A DNA stretch of 56,015 nt from Ferruginibacter sp. (GTDB lineage Bacteria; Bacteroidota; Bacteroidia; Chitinophagales; Chitinophagaceae). A program made the translations under genes and the position numbers. Location of the stretch: assembly GCF_028288465.1 (NCBI RefSeq), contig NZ_JAQBNR010000045.1, forward strand, positions 1 to 56,015, written 5' to 3'. How positions within the stretch are numbered: position 1 is the stretch's first letter; each line of letters opens with the position of its first letter. The notes below the pieces were generated by a model. It saw only the letters and a list, made by a program, of their open reading frames with translations. It ran no database searches and was not told the DNA's origin. Positions 34,395-43,479 of the stretch are shown here, piece after piece.

Positions 34395-35465
34395 TTAAGT
34401 CCGCATTCTTGGGTCTGCAACGGCATACAAAATATCCGCAAAAATATTGATTACAATAAAAATACAAGCGCTTACCAGTACAGATCCCATTACTACGGGA
34501 TAGTCCAATTTTTCCAGCGCATCTACTGTTATCTTTCCAATACCCTGCCAGCCAAAAATATATTCCACAAAAAAAGCGCCTGCCAATAATTCGGCAAACC
34601 ATCCGGTTATAGCTGTTATTACCGGGTTCAGCGCATTGCGAAGCGCATGTTTAAAAATGATTGTTCTCTTGCTTAGCCCCTTTGCATAAGCTGTACGGAT
34701 ATAATCCTGCGATAATACATCCAGCATACTGCTGCGTGTGAGTTGGGTTATAATGGCCAGCGGACGGATACCCAATGTAAACGCCGGAAGAATTAAGTTT
34801 TTAAGGGTAATGTATTTTTCTCCGGTAACTTCATCCACTTCAAACCAGCTACCGGTTAAGTTTAGACCGGTAAAAGGGTGCAACACAACACCAAATAAAT
34901 AGGCTATGATAATGGCCATAAAAAAAGAAGGCGCTGAAATACCTGCAATACTCGCTACCAACGCAGACGTGTCCAGCCAGGTACCTTTTTTTACTGCTGC
35001 AACAACGCCCAGTAAAATACCGGTGAATGTTGCAAAAAGCATCGCGGTTACGGCGAGTAATAAAGTGCCGGGTAATGCTTCCATTAATACCGTGCCCACT
35101 TTTTTCTTTGTTTGATAACTTGTGCGCAGGTAAGGAATCTTCACTCCTATTTTGGTGTTAGTTCCTAAAAAAAATCCCTTTAATTCTTTCTTTTTTATAT
35201 CCGCTGCAGTATGCACGCAAAGCGGGCTTACATCATTAAGATACAAAAAAAGTTGTTTCCATTTGGGCTGGTCCAGGTAAAGATCTTTACGGATGTTATC
35301 CATTGTTTTTTTATCACCGGTTTGGCCAACGATCAGCCTTGCCGGATCGCCAAAACCCTGGAACATAAAAAACACCAGCACCACAATACCCAGCAGTATA
35401 AGGGAGGAATAAACCGTTTTCGTTACAAGGTGTTTCAAATAAAATGAATTATCTTTTGCGGACAA
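34395..35465 (-). CDS. ABC transporter permease (DppB/OppB family)
   Basis: A 356-residue inner-membrane permease of the peptide/nickel importer group, with about six TM helices. The N-terminal TM1 (YSSLILLGIVVLVFFMFQGF) leads to the family PG-type start GDPARLIVGQ. A long periplasmic insert (about 70-130) comes next. The EAA loop reads DYIRTAYAKGLSKRTIIFKHALRNALNPVI. The last segment ILYAVADPRMR is the usual DppB C-terminus. No ATPase, second permease or binding protein is adjacent, so its partners are encoded elsewhere. It lies 41 nt after the DoxX gene on the same strand. Confidence 0.9.
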   Translation of the reverse strand: MSAKDNSFYLKHLVTKTVYSSLILLGIVVLVFFMFQGFGDPARLIVGQTGDKKTMDNIRKDLYLDQPKWKQLFLYLNDVSPLCVHTAADIKKKELKGFFLGTNTKIGVKIPYLRTSYQTKKKVGTVLMEALPGTLLLAVTAMLFATFTGILLGVVAAVKKGTWLDTSALVASIAGISAPSFFMAIIIAYLFGVVLHPFTGLNLTGSWFEVDEVTGEKYITLKNLILPAFTLGIRPLAIITQLTRSSMLDVLSQDYIRTAYAKGLSKRTIIFKHALRNALNPVITAITGWFAELLAGAFFVEYIFGWQGIGKITVDALEKLDYPVVMGSVLVSACIFIVINIFADILYAVADPRMRT

Positions 35466-35506
35466 TAAAATTGCCTGATGCTTTGGCTTGTTAAAGCAAC
35501 ATCATG

Positions 35507-36625
35507 TTACTTTAACGCCTCTTTAATATCGGCCCAGCTCCATTTATTTTGTACGACCGGCCCTTTCATTAAAAACAAAGTTGGGTTGGCCCGGGCTGCA
35601 GTTTTTATGGCGGTGGCATCACAAGTCAAAATCGGGATGCCGTTGTTATTGGTATTAAAAAATACAGTGGCTTTATCTTTATCAGCCGTTACAATATATA
35701 GCGGTCTTTTTTGTTGTTTTGATTTTTGCCATAGCGCAGTAAAATCTCCCGACCATTTGGAACTGCCTTCATCCAGTTCTTTTAAAAAGAAAAGATAGTA
35801 CTCTCCTTCTTGACCAAGCACGCTTTCTGTAACATCCGCACCAGTTGTATCCGTTAAAGAGAAATCATTAATTTTAGGAACATTGTTGGATCCCTTTTTT
35901 ATCAGGGTTTGCTTGCGGTCTGCATACGTCCAGGTACTATCGGGAAGTTTGTCAGGAGTAAATTCTTTCTTAACACCATCTTTTTGATAGACAAAAATAT
36001 ATTCAAACTGGTCGGGTATTGCATTAGGGGGCATCTTCCTTAATTCCAGTAAATTATTTCCCTTTTTATAAGGCAGGCAATCAGTTAAAGGTAAATGTTG
36101 CAATACATGCATTTGCAGCATGGATACGCCCATAATACTTAACAGCACAAGTACCAGCGGTAAAAAACCTTTGCCAACAGGAAGGATGTATTGTTGTTTG
36201 AATAAAAGAAAAATGATAAGCAGCAGCAGGATGATATCTTTTGTAAAAGTCTGGATGGGAGTAAGCGGAATGCAATCGCCAAAGCAGCCACAGGTAGCAA
36301 TTTTACCACTAAATAGCACGTAACTGGTTAAAAAAGTAAAGAAGATCATTAACCACAATAAAAGCCGCAATGTTAGCTTTTTGTAAAAGCCTGCCAACAA
36401 AGCCACACCAAGTACTACTTCCAATGCAATCATTATAATAGAAAATAAAAAGGAATGATTGTACATCCAGTTCATCATAATGGTTGCGTAGCCTTCCCTG
36501 CCCCACACTTCAAAAAATTCCTGCATCTTGTAGGTCAATCCCAACGGGTCGATGGCTTTTACAAGGCCAGAAAAAATAAATAAAACACCTACAATAATTC
36601 TTGCAATAGTTACACTAATTTTCAT
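35507..36625 (-). CDS. DoxX-like membrane protein, BT_3928 type
   Basis: A 372-residue protein. The first ~150 residues form a four-helix DoxX-like membrane domain (IVGVLFIFSGLVKAIDPLGL, then SIIMIALEVVLGVALLAGF, and a CGCFGDCIPLTP loop with three cysteines like MauE). The C-terminal ~180 residues are a soluble region with a thioredoxin-like look (EYYLFFLKELDEGSSKW, LYIVTADKDKATVFFN, PTLFLMKG) but no CXXC. The Cys-rich loop and thioredoxin-like tail suggest a redox or quinone-linked role, unproven. The gene order DUF1599 - DoxX is conserved in Bacteroidota. Confidence 0.82.
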   Translation of the reverse strand: MKISVTIARIIVGVLFIFSGLVKAIDPLGLTYKMQEFFEVWGREGYATIMMNWMYNHSFLFSIIMIALEVVLGVALLAGFYKKLTLRLLLWLMIFFTFLTSYVLFSGKIATCGCFGDCIPLTPIQTFTKDIILLLLIIFLLFKQQYILPVGKGFLPLVLVLLSIMGVSMLQMHVLQHLPLTDCLPYKKGNNLLELRKMPPNAIPDQFEYIFVYQKDGVKKEFTPDKLPDSTWTYADRKQTLIKKGSNNVPKINDFSLTDTTGADVTESVLGQEGEYYLFFLKELDEGSSKWSGDFTALWQKSKQQKRPLYIVTADKDKATVFFNTNNNGIPILTCDATAIKTAARANPTLFLMKGPVVQNKWSWADIKEALK

Positions 36626-36673
36626 ACTTACTTTTTAATTGCTTACAGTCAACCCGATTATTTTCCGCACGGG

Positions 36674-37222
36674 TTATCTTGAATGTTTTCCCTCTTCAAT
36701 CAATATCATGGCAAAAACGGCATAGTTCATAATGTCATAATAATTGGCATCAATACCTTCACTCATAATGGTGGCCCCTTTGTTCAATAAAATTTGTTTG
36801 ATGCGCAACAGCTTTGTCAGTATAAGGTCTGCAAAACTTTCCTGGCTCATTTCCCTCCAGGCTTCTCCATAGTCATGATTTTTGTCCTGCATCAACTTTT
36901 TTGCTATAGCTATTTTCTGATCGTATAATTTAGCAACTTCTTCCAAAGGGAGATCTTCTGTTTCATCAGTTTGTTTGTCAAGCTGAATTAAACCAATCAC
37001 AGCATAGTTTAATATCCCTTTGAATTCACTTAAAATATCATCGCCTATTTTCTGCACCCCTTTTTCCTGTATAGTGCGGATGCGTTTGGCCTTTATATAA
37101 ATCTGATCGACTACTGAAATGGTACGGTAAACCCGCCATGATGTGCCATAGTCTTTTGTTTTCTTTAAAAAAATGTCCTCGCATGTTTTTATCGCTTCGT
37201 CGTACTGCTCGTTTGTGTTCAT
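36674..37222 (-). CDS. DUF1599 (Nmad1-type) protein
   Basis: A 182-residue cytoplasmic protein made of two similar halves: DEAIKTCEDIFLKKTKDYG with SWR and DQKIAIAKKLMQDKNHDYG with AWR. Each ends in a YAVIGLIQL- or YAVFAMILIEE-type helix. This is the DUF1599 family, also called nucleotide modification associated domain 1. The start at 37222 (MNTNEQYDEAIK) fits the family; a longer frame to 37315 would overlap folP. The role is unknown. It is divergent from folP with a 55-nt gap. Confidence 0.85.
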   Translation of the reverse strand: MNTNEQYDEAIKTCEDIFLKKTKDYGTSWRVYRTISVVDQIYIKAKRIRTIQEKGVQKIGDDILSEFKGILNYAVIGLIQLDKQTDETEDLPLEEVAKLYDQKIAIAKKLMQDKNHDYGEAWREMSQESFADLILTKLLRIKQILLNKGATIMSEGIDANYYDIMNYAVFAMILIEEGKHSR

Positions 37223-37277
37223 TGTTTGCGGAATGTATCTACTTTTGTTAATTGTCAAAAATACTTGTTTCTGCCTG

Positions 37278-38108
37278 ATGTACACACTTAACTGCAAAGG
37301 AAAATTATTGGTCATTGAAAAACCGCTGGTGATGGGGATATTGAATGCAACGCCTGATTCTTTTTATGATCAGTACCCCGAAAAAAGTTTATCAGCTATC
37401 CTTGCGGTGGCAGCAGAAATGATCAGTGAAGGCGCCAATATACTGGATATTGGCGGGCAAAGTACACGGCCCGGAAGCAGCACCGTTTCAGCAGATGAAG
37501 AAACTGCAAGGGTACTCCCGGTAATACATGCGCTACTTGAAAGATACCCGGATATTATTTTATCTGTCGATACATTTTACAGCCAGGTAGCCGCTGCTGC
37601 TGTGAATGCGGGCTCCGTTATTGTGAATGACATCAGTGCTGGGAATATGGATGCCGCCATGTTGTCCACGGTAGCAGGTCTGCAGGTTCCGTACATATGT
37701 ATGCATATGCGGGGGACTCCCCAAACCATGCAGCAGTATACAACCTATGATGATATTGTTAAAGAAGTACTTGATTTTTTTATTCATAAATTAGAAGAAT
37801 GTACCAAAGCAGGAATTAAGGATATTATTATTGACCCTGGTTTTGGTTTTGCCAAAACAATACAACAAAATTTTACCTTACTAAAACATCTGGATGTCTT
37901 CAGGATGCTGGATAAACCAATACTGGCAGGACTTTCGAGGAAAAGCACGGTATACAAAACGCTTAATACAACTGCGGCTGAGGCACTGAATGGAACAACT
38001 GTTTTGAATACGCTGGCTCTTGAAAACGGAGCAGGTATTTTAAGGGTGCATGATGTAAAGGAAGCAAAAGAGGTGTGCGCACTTGTTGAAAAATATAAAC
38101 ATGCTTAA
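37278..38108 (+). CDS. folP: Dihydropteroate synthase
   Basis: Condenses 6-hydroxymethyl-dihydropterin diphosphate with p-aminobenzoate in folate synthesis; the sulfonamide target. The ATG at 37278 (MYTLNCKGKLLVIEKPLVM) gives 276 residues. Signatures are VMGILNATPDSFYDQ (pterin and pABA loop 1), GANILDIGGQSTRPGS, VNDISAG, the IIIDPGFGFAKTIQQN pterin site, and PILAGLSRKSTVYKTL with the SRKS motif, then RVHDVKEAKE. All key motifs look intact. folB and 5-FTHF ligase genes are elsewhere in the window. Confidence 0.96.
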   Translation: MYTLNCKGKLLVIEKPLVMGILNATPDSFYDQYPEKSLSAILAVAAEMISEGANILDIGGQSTRPGSSTVSADEETARVLPVIHALLERYPDIILSVDTFYSQVAAAAVNAGSVIVNDISAGNMDAAMLSTVAGLQVPYICMHMRGTPQTMQQYTTYDDIVKEVLDFFIHKLEECTKAGIKDIIIDPGFGFAKTIQQNFTLLKHLDVFRMLDKPILAGLSRKSTVYKTLNTTAAEALNGTTVLNTLALENGAGILRVHDVKEAKEVCALVEKYKHA

Positions 38109-38130
38109 TGTTTGTGTATTACATAAAGAG

Positions 38131-39939
38131 CTATTGATATCCCTTTGCCTGCAGGTTAAAAAGTTCGGCATAGCGACCGTTATTTTTTAGCAAGCTATTG
38201 TGGTCACCAGACTCCAACAGTTGACCTTTTTCCAGCACAAGAATTCTGTCGGCCATACGTACTGTTGAAAACCGATGGGATATCAACACCGCTGTTTTTC
38301 CCCGGGTTAGTTCTGTAAATCTTTCAAACACTTCGTATTCGGCTCTTGCGTCAAGGGCCGCCGTTGGCTCATCCAAAATCAGTAACTGCGCTTCTTTCAT
38401 ATAAGCCCTTGCCAGCGCAATCTTCTGCCACTCTCCGCCGGAAAGTTCTACACCCTGATTAAACCGTTTGCCCAGTGCCTGCGCATATTTACCGGGAAGT
38501 CTTTGCACCATTTTGTCTGCCAGGCTTTGTTTGGCTGCGTGTTCAATTAGTCCGTTGTTTTCTTTTTCAGCAATGTTGCCGACTGCGATATTTTGTGATA
38601 CCGTCATCTGGTAACGGATATAATCCTGGAAGATAATGCCCACTTCTTTTCGCAATTCGGTAAGGTCATATTCTTTCAGGTCATGATTATCCAGTAATAT
38701 CCTTCCTTCCGTCGGATCATATAATCTTGCCAGGAGTTTAACCAGCGTTGTTTTGCCTGCCCCATTCTCCCCCACCAGGGCTAATTTTTCACCAGCGTGG
38801 AGCGTAAAACTCAGGTGCCGGTTTGCCCAGCGGTCTGAATGATGATATTTAAACCCTACATCTTCAAACACAAAACCTGTTTGTATAGGATTTGGAAAAG
38901 GCCTTGCATCAGGGGACAATTTAATTTTAGGTTGGATTTCAAAAAAATCAAAAAAATCTTTCAGGTAAATAGCGCCCTGGGATACAGCAGTAAAGCGGGA
39001 AAGAATGGTTTCCAGCAAACTCCTCAGCTGTCGGAAAGAACCGGCGAGAAAAGTCAATGCACCAATAGATTGTTTGCCCGTAATGGTGGTAGCAATAATA
39101 AAAATGTAAGCCCCGTAATAGCCGGCGCTGCCCAAAATAGCAAAGATGGTTCCCCATAATGAACGCTTTACTGATAGTGCTTTGTTATCCTTATAAAACT
39201 GATTGGACAACTGCCGGAAACGGTCGGTAAGAAAATTGGAGAGATTAAATATTTTTACCTCTTTGGCTGTTTCATCACTTGCCCCGATGTACCTGATATA
39301 ATCCAGTTCTCTGCGTTCTGGTGTTTGCCTTCGGTTGAGCGAATAATTTTTATCATTGAAATAAGCCTCGCCCAAAAACGCAGGTATTACGGCAACAATC
39401 AACAGCAGTATCAGCCAGGGATTAAAAACAACGAGTCCTGCGGCAAGGAAGAGCATGGTTATCAGGTCCTGTACCTGGCCTAATACCTGCGATAACAGGA
39501 TCGTGCGCCCTGCAGTTTGCTGGCGGGCCCGTTCCAGTTTATCGTAAAATGTGGAATCTTCAAACTGGTCGAGGTCCAGTGTAGCAGCATGTTTCATTAT
39601 CCGGATGCTGGTGAAGTTACTAAACAGATCGCCCAGTAAACCGTCAACCAGATTGGTAGCCCGTGTTAATGCATCTGATAAAATAGCCAGCCCAAATTCA
39701 ATTGCCACCAGCCGCCATAAAAAAGTATGTGGTACCGCAGTGGTGCTATGGGTCAGCAACACCACTTCGTCAATAATTAATTTCCCGGTGTACAAAATGG
39801 CCAGGGGTATAGCGGATCTTACAACCCGAAGCGCTATACTGCAACTCGTAAGTAACCTGCTTGTTTGCCACACAAGTTGAAAAAATGAAGGGAGATTACT
39901 GAGTGCGGAAAAGCGTTCTTTTAAACTGATAGCGGCCAT
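38131..39939 (-). CDS. ABC exporter, fused permease and ATPase
   Basis: A 602-residue half-transporter, presumably a homodimer or a partner of another half. The start at 39939 (MAAISLKERFSALSNLPSFF) is preferred to a longer frame that has no homologous-looking sequence. An N-terminal domain of about six TM helices spans ~20-320. The ATPase carries Walker A GENGAGKTTLVKLL, Q-loop IFQDYIRY, signature LSGGEWQKIALARAY, Walker B LLILDEPTAALD and the H-loop His in LISHRFSTV. The substrate is unknown; related Bacteroidota proteins export lipids or peptides. It converges with folP at 22 nt. Confidence 0.93.
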   Translation of the reverse strand: MAAISLKERFSALSNLPSFFQLVWQTSRLLTSCSIALRVVRSAIPLAILYTGKLIIDEVVLLTHSTTAVPHTFLWRLVAIEFGLAILSDALTRATNLVDGLLGDLFSNFTSIRIMKHAATLDLDQFEDSTFYDKLERARQQTAGRTILLSQVLGQVQDLITMLFLAAGLVVFNPWLILLLIVAVIPAFLGEAYFNDKNYSLNRRQTPERRELDYIRYIGASDETAKEVKIFNLSNFLTDRFRQLSNQFYKDNKALSVKRSLWGTIFAILGSAGYYGAYIFIIATTITGKQSIGALTFLAGSFRQLRSLLETILSRFTAVSQGAIYLKDFFDFFEIQPKIKLSPDARPFPNPIQTGFVFEDVGFKYHHSDRWANRHLSFTLHAGEKLALVGENGAGKTTLVKLLARLYDPTEGRILLDNHDLKEYDLTELRKEVGIIFQDYIRYQMTVSQNIAVGNIAEKENNGLIEHAAKQSLADKMVQRLPGKYAQALGKRFNQGVELSGGEWQKIALARAYMKEAQLLILDEPTAALDARAEYEVFERFTELTRGKTAVLISHRFSTVRMADRILVLEKGQLLESGDHNSLLKNNGRYAELFNLQAKGYQ

Positions 39940-40191
39940 ATATATTATTGAGGATGTAAAACTAACGCAACTTAATTTGCGTGATGGCTTTTCACCCGAA
40001 AATACCAAGTGCTAAAAAAAACAAAAAACCGGCTGCATTAAAATGTGCGCTGTAAACCTGCAGACTATTTTCCTGTCTTTAATACAAACAACACATAATT
40101 ATGAAAATTTACTACTACAAAAGACAAAACAAATGGTTGTAAAATTTCAGTAAAGACAAACAACATTTCCCAATAATTAAAACATTTTACC

Positions 40192-40317
40192 ATGAAAAAG
40201 ATCTACGAAAAAATTTACAGCAGTTCAAAAAAAGAGTTAGGAATTAAAGCATACGGTATGTTGATTACGACCCTTTCCGCCGCTTACCTGTTAGCCTATA
40301 TTTTTATAGTACATTAA
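40192..40317 (+). CDS. Small membrane protein (41 aa)
   Basis: An ATG-to-TAA ORF of 41 codons. A basic N-terminus (MKKIYEKIYSSSKKELGIKA) is followed by a hydrophobic helix of about 18 residues (MLITTLSAAYLLAYIFIV) and a final His. The design is a one-helix protein with positive-inside topology. It shares no obvious sequence with the pair at 19.8-20.5 kb. An A-rich stretch precedes the start. A 13-codon frame at 40101-40142 lies just upstream and could be a leader peptide, but has no support beyond its start and stop. Confidence 0.45.
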   Translation: MKKIYEKIYSSSKKELGIKAYGMLITTLSAAYLLAYIFIVH

Positions 40318-40415
40318 CCGACATAATATAAAAAAGAACAGGCAATTAAATTGCTTATGTATAGGTGTTATGCCAGCTGGATTTTAAAAAAAGCTACGGC
40401 AATTTGGCCATCTGC

Positions 40416-41414
40416 TTATTTGGAAAATATTATCATCGTTAGTCCGGCGATGTATAAAAGTAACATTACGTTTAACAATTTTTTTGTACCGGCAGGCGCT
40501 TTGTCAAATTCCTTCCAAACGTATATACCCCAAAGCGCAGCAATTACGGTAGCCCCCTGTCCTAACCCATACGATACGGCTGGCCCGGCTTTACCAGATG
40601 CAATGATACTAAGGCTCATACCAATGCTCCAGATTGCGCCGCCAGCGATACCTACCAAATGATCTTTACCTAAACCTTTAAAATAACCGGCAAACGACAC
40701 GGGTTCCCCGGTAAAAGGCTTTTTCATTTGTAAAGTGTTAAATAAAAAACTGCTTATAACAATACCAGTTGAAAAAATTACCAATGCAGTGTACGGCGTT
40801 AACTTTCCGGGTTCCGGGTCAGTAAAATTAGTTACCATAGAACTGGCCACATATTTATAAAACAGGCCCATCAGGCAACCACTTATTACTGAAAGCAGAA
40901 GGCCTTTTTCTGACAGTTTTATGGCAGCACCTGCTTTTAATTTTTGGTAGGCGCGTGCATTTAAAATAATGGCTAACGATATTAAGGCTACGCCGCTAAA
41001 GATTAATAGAGGGTTACCTTGCGGCACGGCAATATAATTTACAATTACCCCCAGTACCAACGCAATACCGATGCCTACTGGAAAGGCAACCGACATGCCA
41101 GCAATGCCGATAGCCGCTACCAGTAAAATATTGGCAAGGTTAAAGATAACTCCGCCTGCAAATGCAGCAAATAAACTGGCCGATTGAGCCTGTTTCAAAT
41201 CCTCCATAAAAGCTCTTCCGTGGCTGCCACTGCTGCCTAATGTAAAAGCAAGCACCAGGGTGGTAAGCAAAATCCCAAATCCATAATCCCAGTAAAATAG
41301 TTCGAACCTCCAGCTGGCGCTGGTGAGTTTTGTTGTATTGGCCCACGACCCCCAGCAGAGCATGGTAATAACGCAGAGGAATATCGCTAATCCGTAATTT
41401 TCTACAATAAACAT
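40416..41414 (-). CDS. GRP-family sugar transporter
   Basis: A 332-residue membrane protein of about ten helices in the glucose/ribose porter family (DMT superfamily). The start at 41414 gives MFIVENYGLAIFLCVITMLC, typical for the family; the longer frame to 41483 overlaps rbsK. Signatures are LCWGSWANTTKLTSASWRFELFYWDYGFG, FAGGVIFNLANILLV, SVAFPVGIGIALVLGVIVNY, and GGAIWSIGMSLSIIAS with AVSYGLGQGATVIAALWGI. It is 25 nt after the ribokinase gene on the same strand, so ribose or a related pentose is the likely substrate (inference from context). Confidence 0.87.
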   Translation of the reverse strand: MFIVENYGLAIFLCVITMLCWGSWANTTKLTSASWRFELFYWDYGFGILLTTLVLAFTLGSSGSHGRAFMEDLKQAQSASLFAAFAGGVIFNLANILLVAAIGIAGMSVAFPVGIGIALVLGVIVNYIAVPQGNPLLIFSGVALISLAIILNARAYQKLKAGAAIKLSEKGLLLSVISGCLMGLFYKYVASSMVTNFTDPEPGKLTPYTALVIFSTGIVISSFLFNTLQMKKPFTGEPVSFAGYFKGLGKDHLVGIAGGAIWSIGMSLSIIASGKAGPAVSYGLGQGATVIAALWGIYVWKEFDKAPAGTKKLLNVMLLLYIAGLTMIIFSK

Positions 41415-41439
41415 ACTGTTGTTTTTATTTATTAATTTC

Positions 41440-42336
41440 TTACAAGCCAAGTTCGCTTCTATATGGCACAGATGCCTGTGCACCCAGCCGCGTTACAGAA
41501 ACGGCCGCAGCATCTACGGCAAATTGTACAGCTTTTTGCCAGTTCATATTTTCTGTGAGCGCCACCGTTACAGCGCCGCTGAATGTATCGCCTGCAGCAG
41601 TAGTATCAATCGCATTTACTGTTGGTGCTGGTATCGTAAATGCCTCTTCCTTGTTTTTAAAATAAGCGCCTTGACGGCCCTGTGTTATGATTACGTTTTG
41701 CACACCTTTGTCCAACAAAATACCTGCTGCTTTTGACGCAGAAATGGTATCTGTTACTGTTATGCCGGTTAAAAATGCCACCTCCGTTTCATTGGGTGTA
41801 ATTAAAAACAGGCCTGATATTAATTCATCCGGCAACAACATTGCAGGTGCAGGATTCAATATTATTCTTTGTCTGTTTAACCTCGCTTTATTTACAACGG
41901 CGGAAATTGTAGTCACAGGTATTTCCAGTTGCATCAGTATAATTCCGGCCTCGTGCAGCGAAACTTTTTCAATATCTGCAGGCTGCAGGCAGGCATTGGC
42001 ACCAGGTGCAACTGCAATACAATTTTCTCCTTCGTGGTTTACGATAATCAACGCAACGCCTGATGGGGACTGCTCATCTGTAAAGACAAATTCTGTATCA
42101 ATATTTTCTTTCTGCAGGTCCGCAACAGTTTGTCTGCCGAAAATATCGTTACCAACTTTTGCAACAAAAGTAACCTCACCTCCCAACCGGGCCGCTGCCA
42201 CTGCCTGGTTGGCTCCTTTTCCTCCCGCGTTCATAAAGAAGGTGCCGCCTAAAACTGTTTCGCCGGGAAATGGTAATGTGGCACATTTTACAACCATGTC
42301 AGTATTGGCGCTTCCTATGACAATTATTTTTTTCAT
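41440..42336 (-). CDS. rbsK: Ribokinase
   Basis: A PfkB-family kinase that phosphorylates D-ribose to ribose 5-phosphate. It has 298 residues. The start MKKIIVIGSANTDMVVKCATLPFPGETVLG is the RbsK N-terminus, with the substrate loop GGKGANQAVAAARLG. The C-terminal signature is DTTAAGDTFSGA, with the catalytic Asp in AAGD. ILNPAPA and TPNETEVAFLTG are further family marks. It forms a probable two-gene operon with the GRP-family porter downstream, a compact ribose uptake and use unit. Confidence 0.94.
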   Translation of the reverse strand: MKKIIVIGSANTDMVVKCATLPFPGETVLGGTFFMNAGGKGANQAVAAARLGGEVTFVAKVGNDIFGRQTVADLQKENIDTEFVFTDEQSPSGVALIIVNHEGENCIAVAPGANACLQPADIEKVSLHEAGIILMQLEIPVTTISAVVNKARLNRQRIILNPAPAMLLPDELISGLFLITPNETEVAFLTGITVTDTISASKAAGILLDKGVQNVIITQGRQGAYFKNKEEAFTIPAPTVNAIDTTAAGDTFSGAVTVALTENMNWQKAVQFAVDAAAVSVTRLGAQASVPYRSELGL

Positions 42337-42360
42337 TACAATTTTTGTATTTAGGCTGGT

Positions 42361-42535
42361 TTAGATCAAAGACTTGAAAGGCATCGCAAAACTCAGGGTA
42401 ATATTGCTTCTGTTAACCGCATCAACAGCACCCAAACTATAAGTTGGAGCATTTATTTACCCAGTGTTTATCGTAGAGTGAAGGATATAAACCTCCTGAA
42501 AATGTGCAATCGATTTTATTAACGGCGGAGACTTG
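42361..42535 (-). pseudogene. Possible C-terminal remnant of a decayed envelope protein gene
   Basis: On the minus strand one frame (42437-42535) reads SAVNKIDCTFSGGLYPSLYD and KHWVN. A second frame (42361-42454) continues APTYSLGAVDAVNRS and ITLSFAMPFKSLI before a stop. One shift joins them into a beta-strand-like tail of the kind seen at outer-membrane barrel ends. There is no start codon, and stops lie upstream. The rest of the 552-nt gap (42337-42888) shows no gene. Confidence 0.3.
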
Positions 42536-42888
42536 CTAAAAATTGAAGATAAGCTTTTATGTGAAAATCACGATTACCCGACTTTAACAATATGCTTCCT
42601 TTTTTAAATTATCTACCGGCACTATCATCTTTAATACTATCGGCGTTATGGTTATGCAACGAAAGAGATCCAATAGTAAATAAAGTTTCAAACATCAGAA
42701 AGGAAGGCTTATAGCCGTACAATTTCAGACCTGCATATCCTATATACACCAGCATACAATCAATACACTTATTGATAGTACAATCCAGTGGTCGAAAAGA
42801 AATGGTAATATAACCGCGATTATTGTTTTTTGCTTAATATTGCTTTTCAGATTAAAATCTAATTTCTTAAACCAACTTGAAAACAAAC

Positions 42889-43368
42889 ATGAAAAAACTT
42901 TTCTTCGCAGCAGTCTGCATGATCGCAATCACCACAACTAAAGCACAAAAATCTGATCTTAAATTCCAGGGTGGAATCAACGTAGGTATTCCGGCACACA
43001 ACCTGGGTGGGACCTCATTGGGACTTGGTTTAGATCTGCTGGCTCATTACAGCCTTTCACCGCAAGCCGCCATCACAGGCGACGTTGGATACACTGCCTT
43101 GTTTGGCAAAAATGGCGCAACAACTACTAATTTAATCCCTATCAGAGCCGGGCTTCGTTTTTATCCTTCTGACAATTTTTTTGTCGCTGGCAAGATTGGC
43201 GCCGGCTTTATCTCCAACAGCGGATCAAGCGTTACAACCACAGCTTACTCGTTTGGCATCGGTTATAAAATTGACACAAAGCTTGAATTGGGTGCATCTT
43301 ATGATGGATACAGTAAAGATGGAACGGTAGGTTTAATCAATCTCCGTTTAGGCTATTTTTTTAACTAG
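42889..43368 (+). CDS. Small outer-membrane beta-barrel protein
   Basis: A 159-residue protein with a signal peptide (MKKLFFAAVCMIAITTTKAQ) and a barrel of about eight strands, seen as alternating patterns such as GGINVGIPAHNLGGTSLGLGL, AITGDVGYTALFG, IPIRAGLRFYP and FFVAGKIGAGFIS. The last residues LINLRLGYFFN end in an aromatic strand typical of Bam-inserted barrels. The ATG at 42889 is chosen over an in-frame TTG at 42877. This is the OmpA/OmpX-like single-barrel class with no specific function readable. A perfect hairpin terminator follows. Confidence 0.85.
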   Translation: MKKLFFAAVCMIAITTTKAQKSDLKFQGGINVGIPAHNLGGTSLGLGLDLLAHYSLSPQAAITGDVGYTALFGKNGATTTNLIPIRAGLRFYPSDNFFVAGKIGAGFISNSGSSVTTTAYSFGIGYKIDTKLELGASYDGYSKDGTVGLINLRLGYFFN

Positions 43369-43386
43369 GTAATAAACTAATTTAAC

Positions 43387-43420
43387 AAAAAATCCCGTGA
43401 ATGGTTTCACGGGATTTTTT
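43387..43420. terminator. Bidirectional hairpin terminator
   Basis: AAAAAATCCCGTGA and its complement flank a 5-6 nt loop, forming a perfect stem with A and T tracts on the two sides. It lies between the barrel gene and the convergent small secreted-protein gene. Confidence 0.9.
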
Positions 43421-43479
43421 GTTCTTAAATAGGTAAAGTATTAATTGACAGGGGCACTAATCATTTCTTAATATAACGT

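Noticed and set aside
28967..37222. EVE and DUF1599 (Nmad1) proteins as parts of a DNA-modification defence system
   Set aside because: They are 7 kb apart among housekeeping genes, and no methyltransferase, nuclease or other partner is adjacent.
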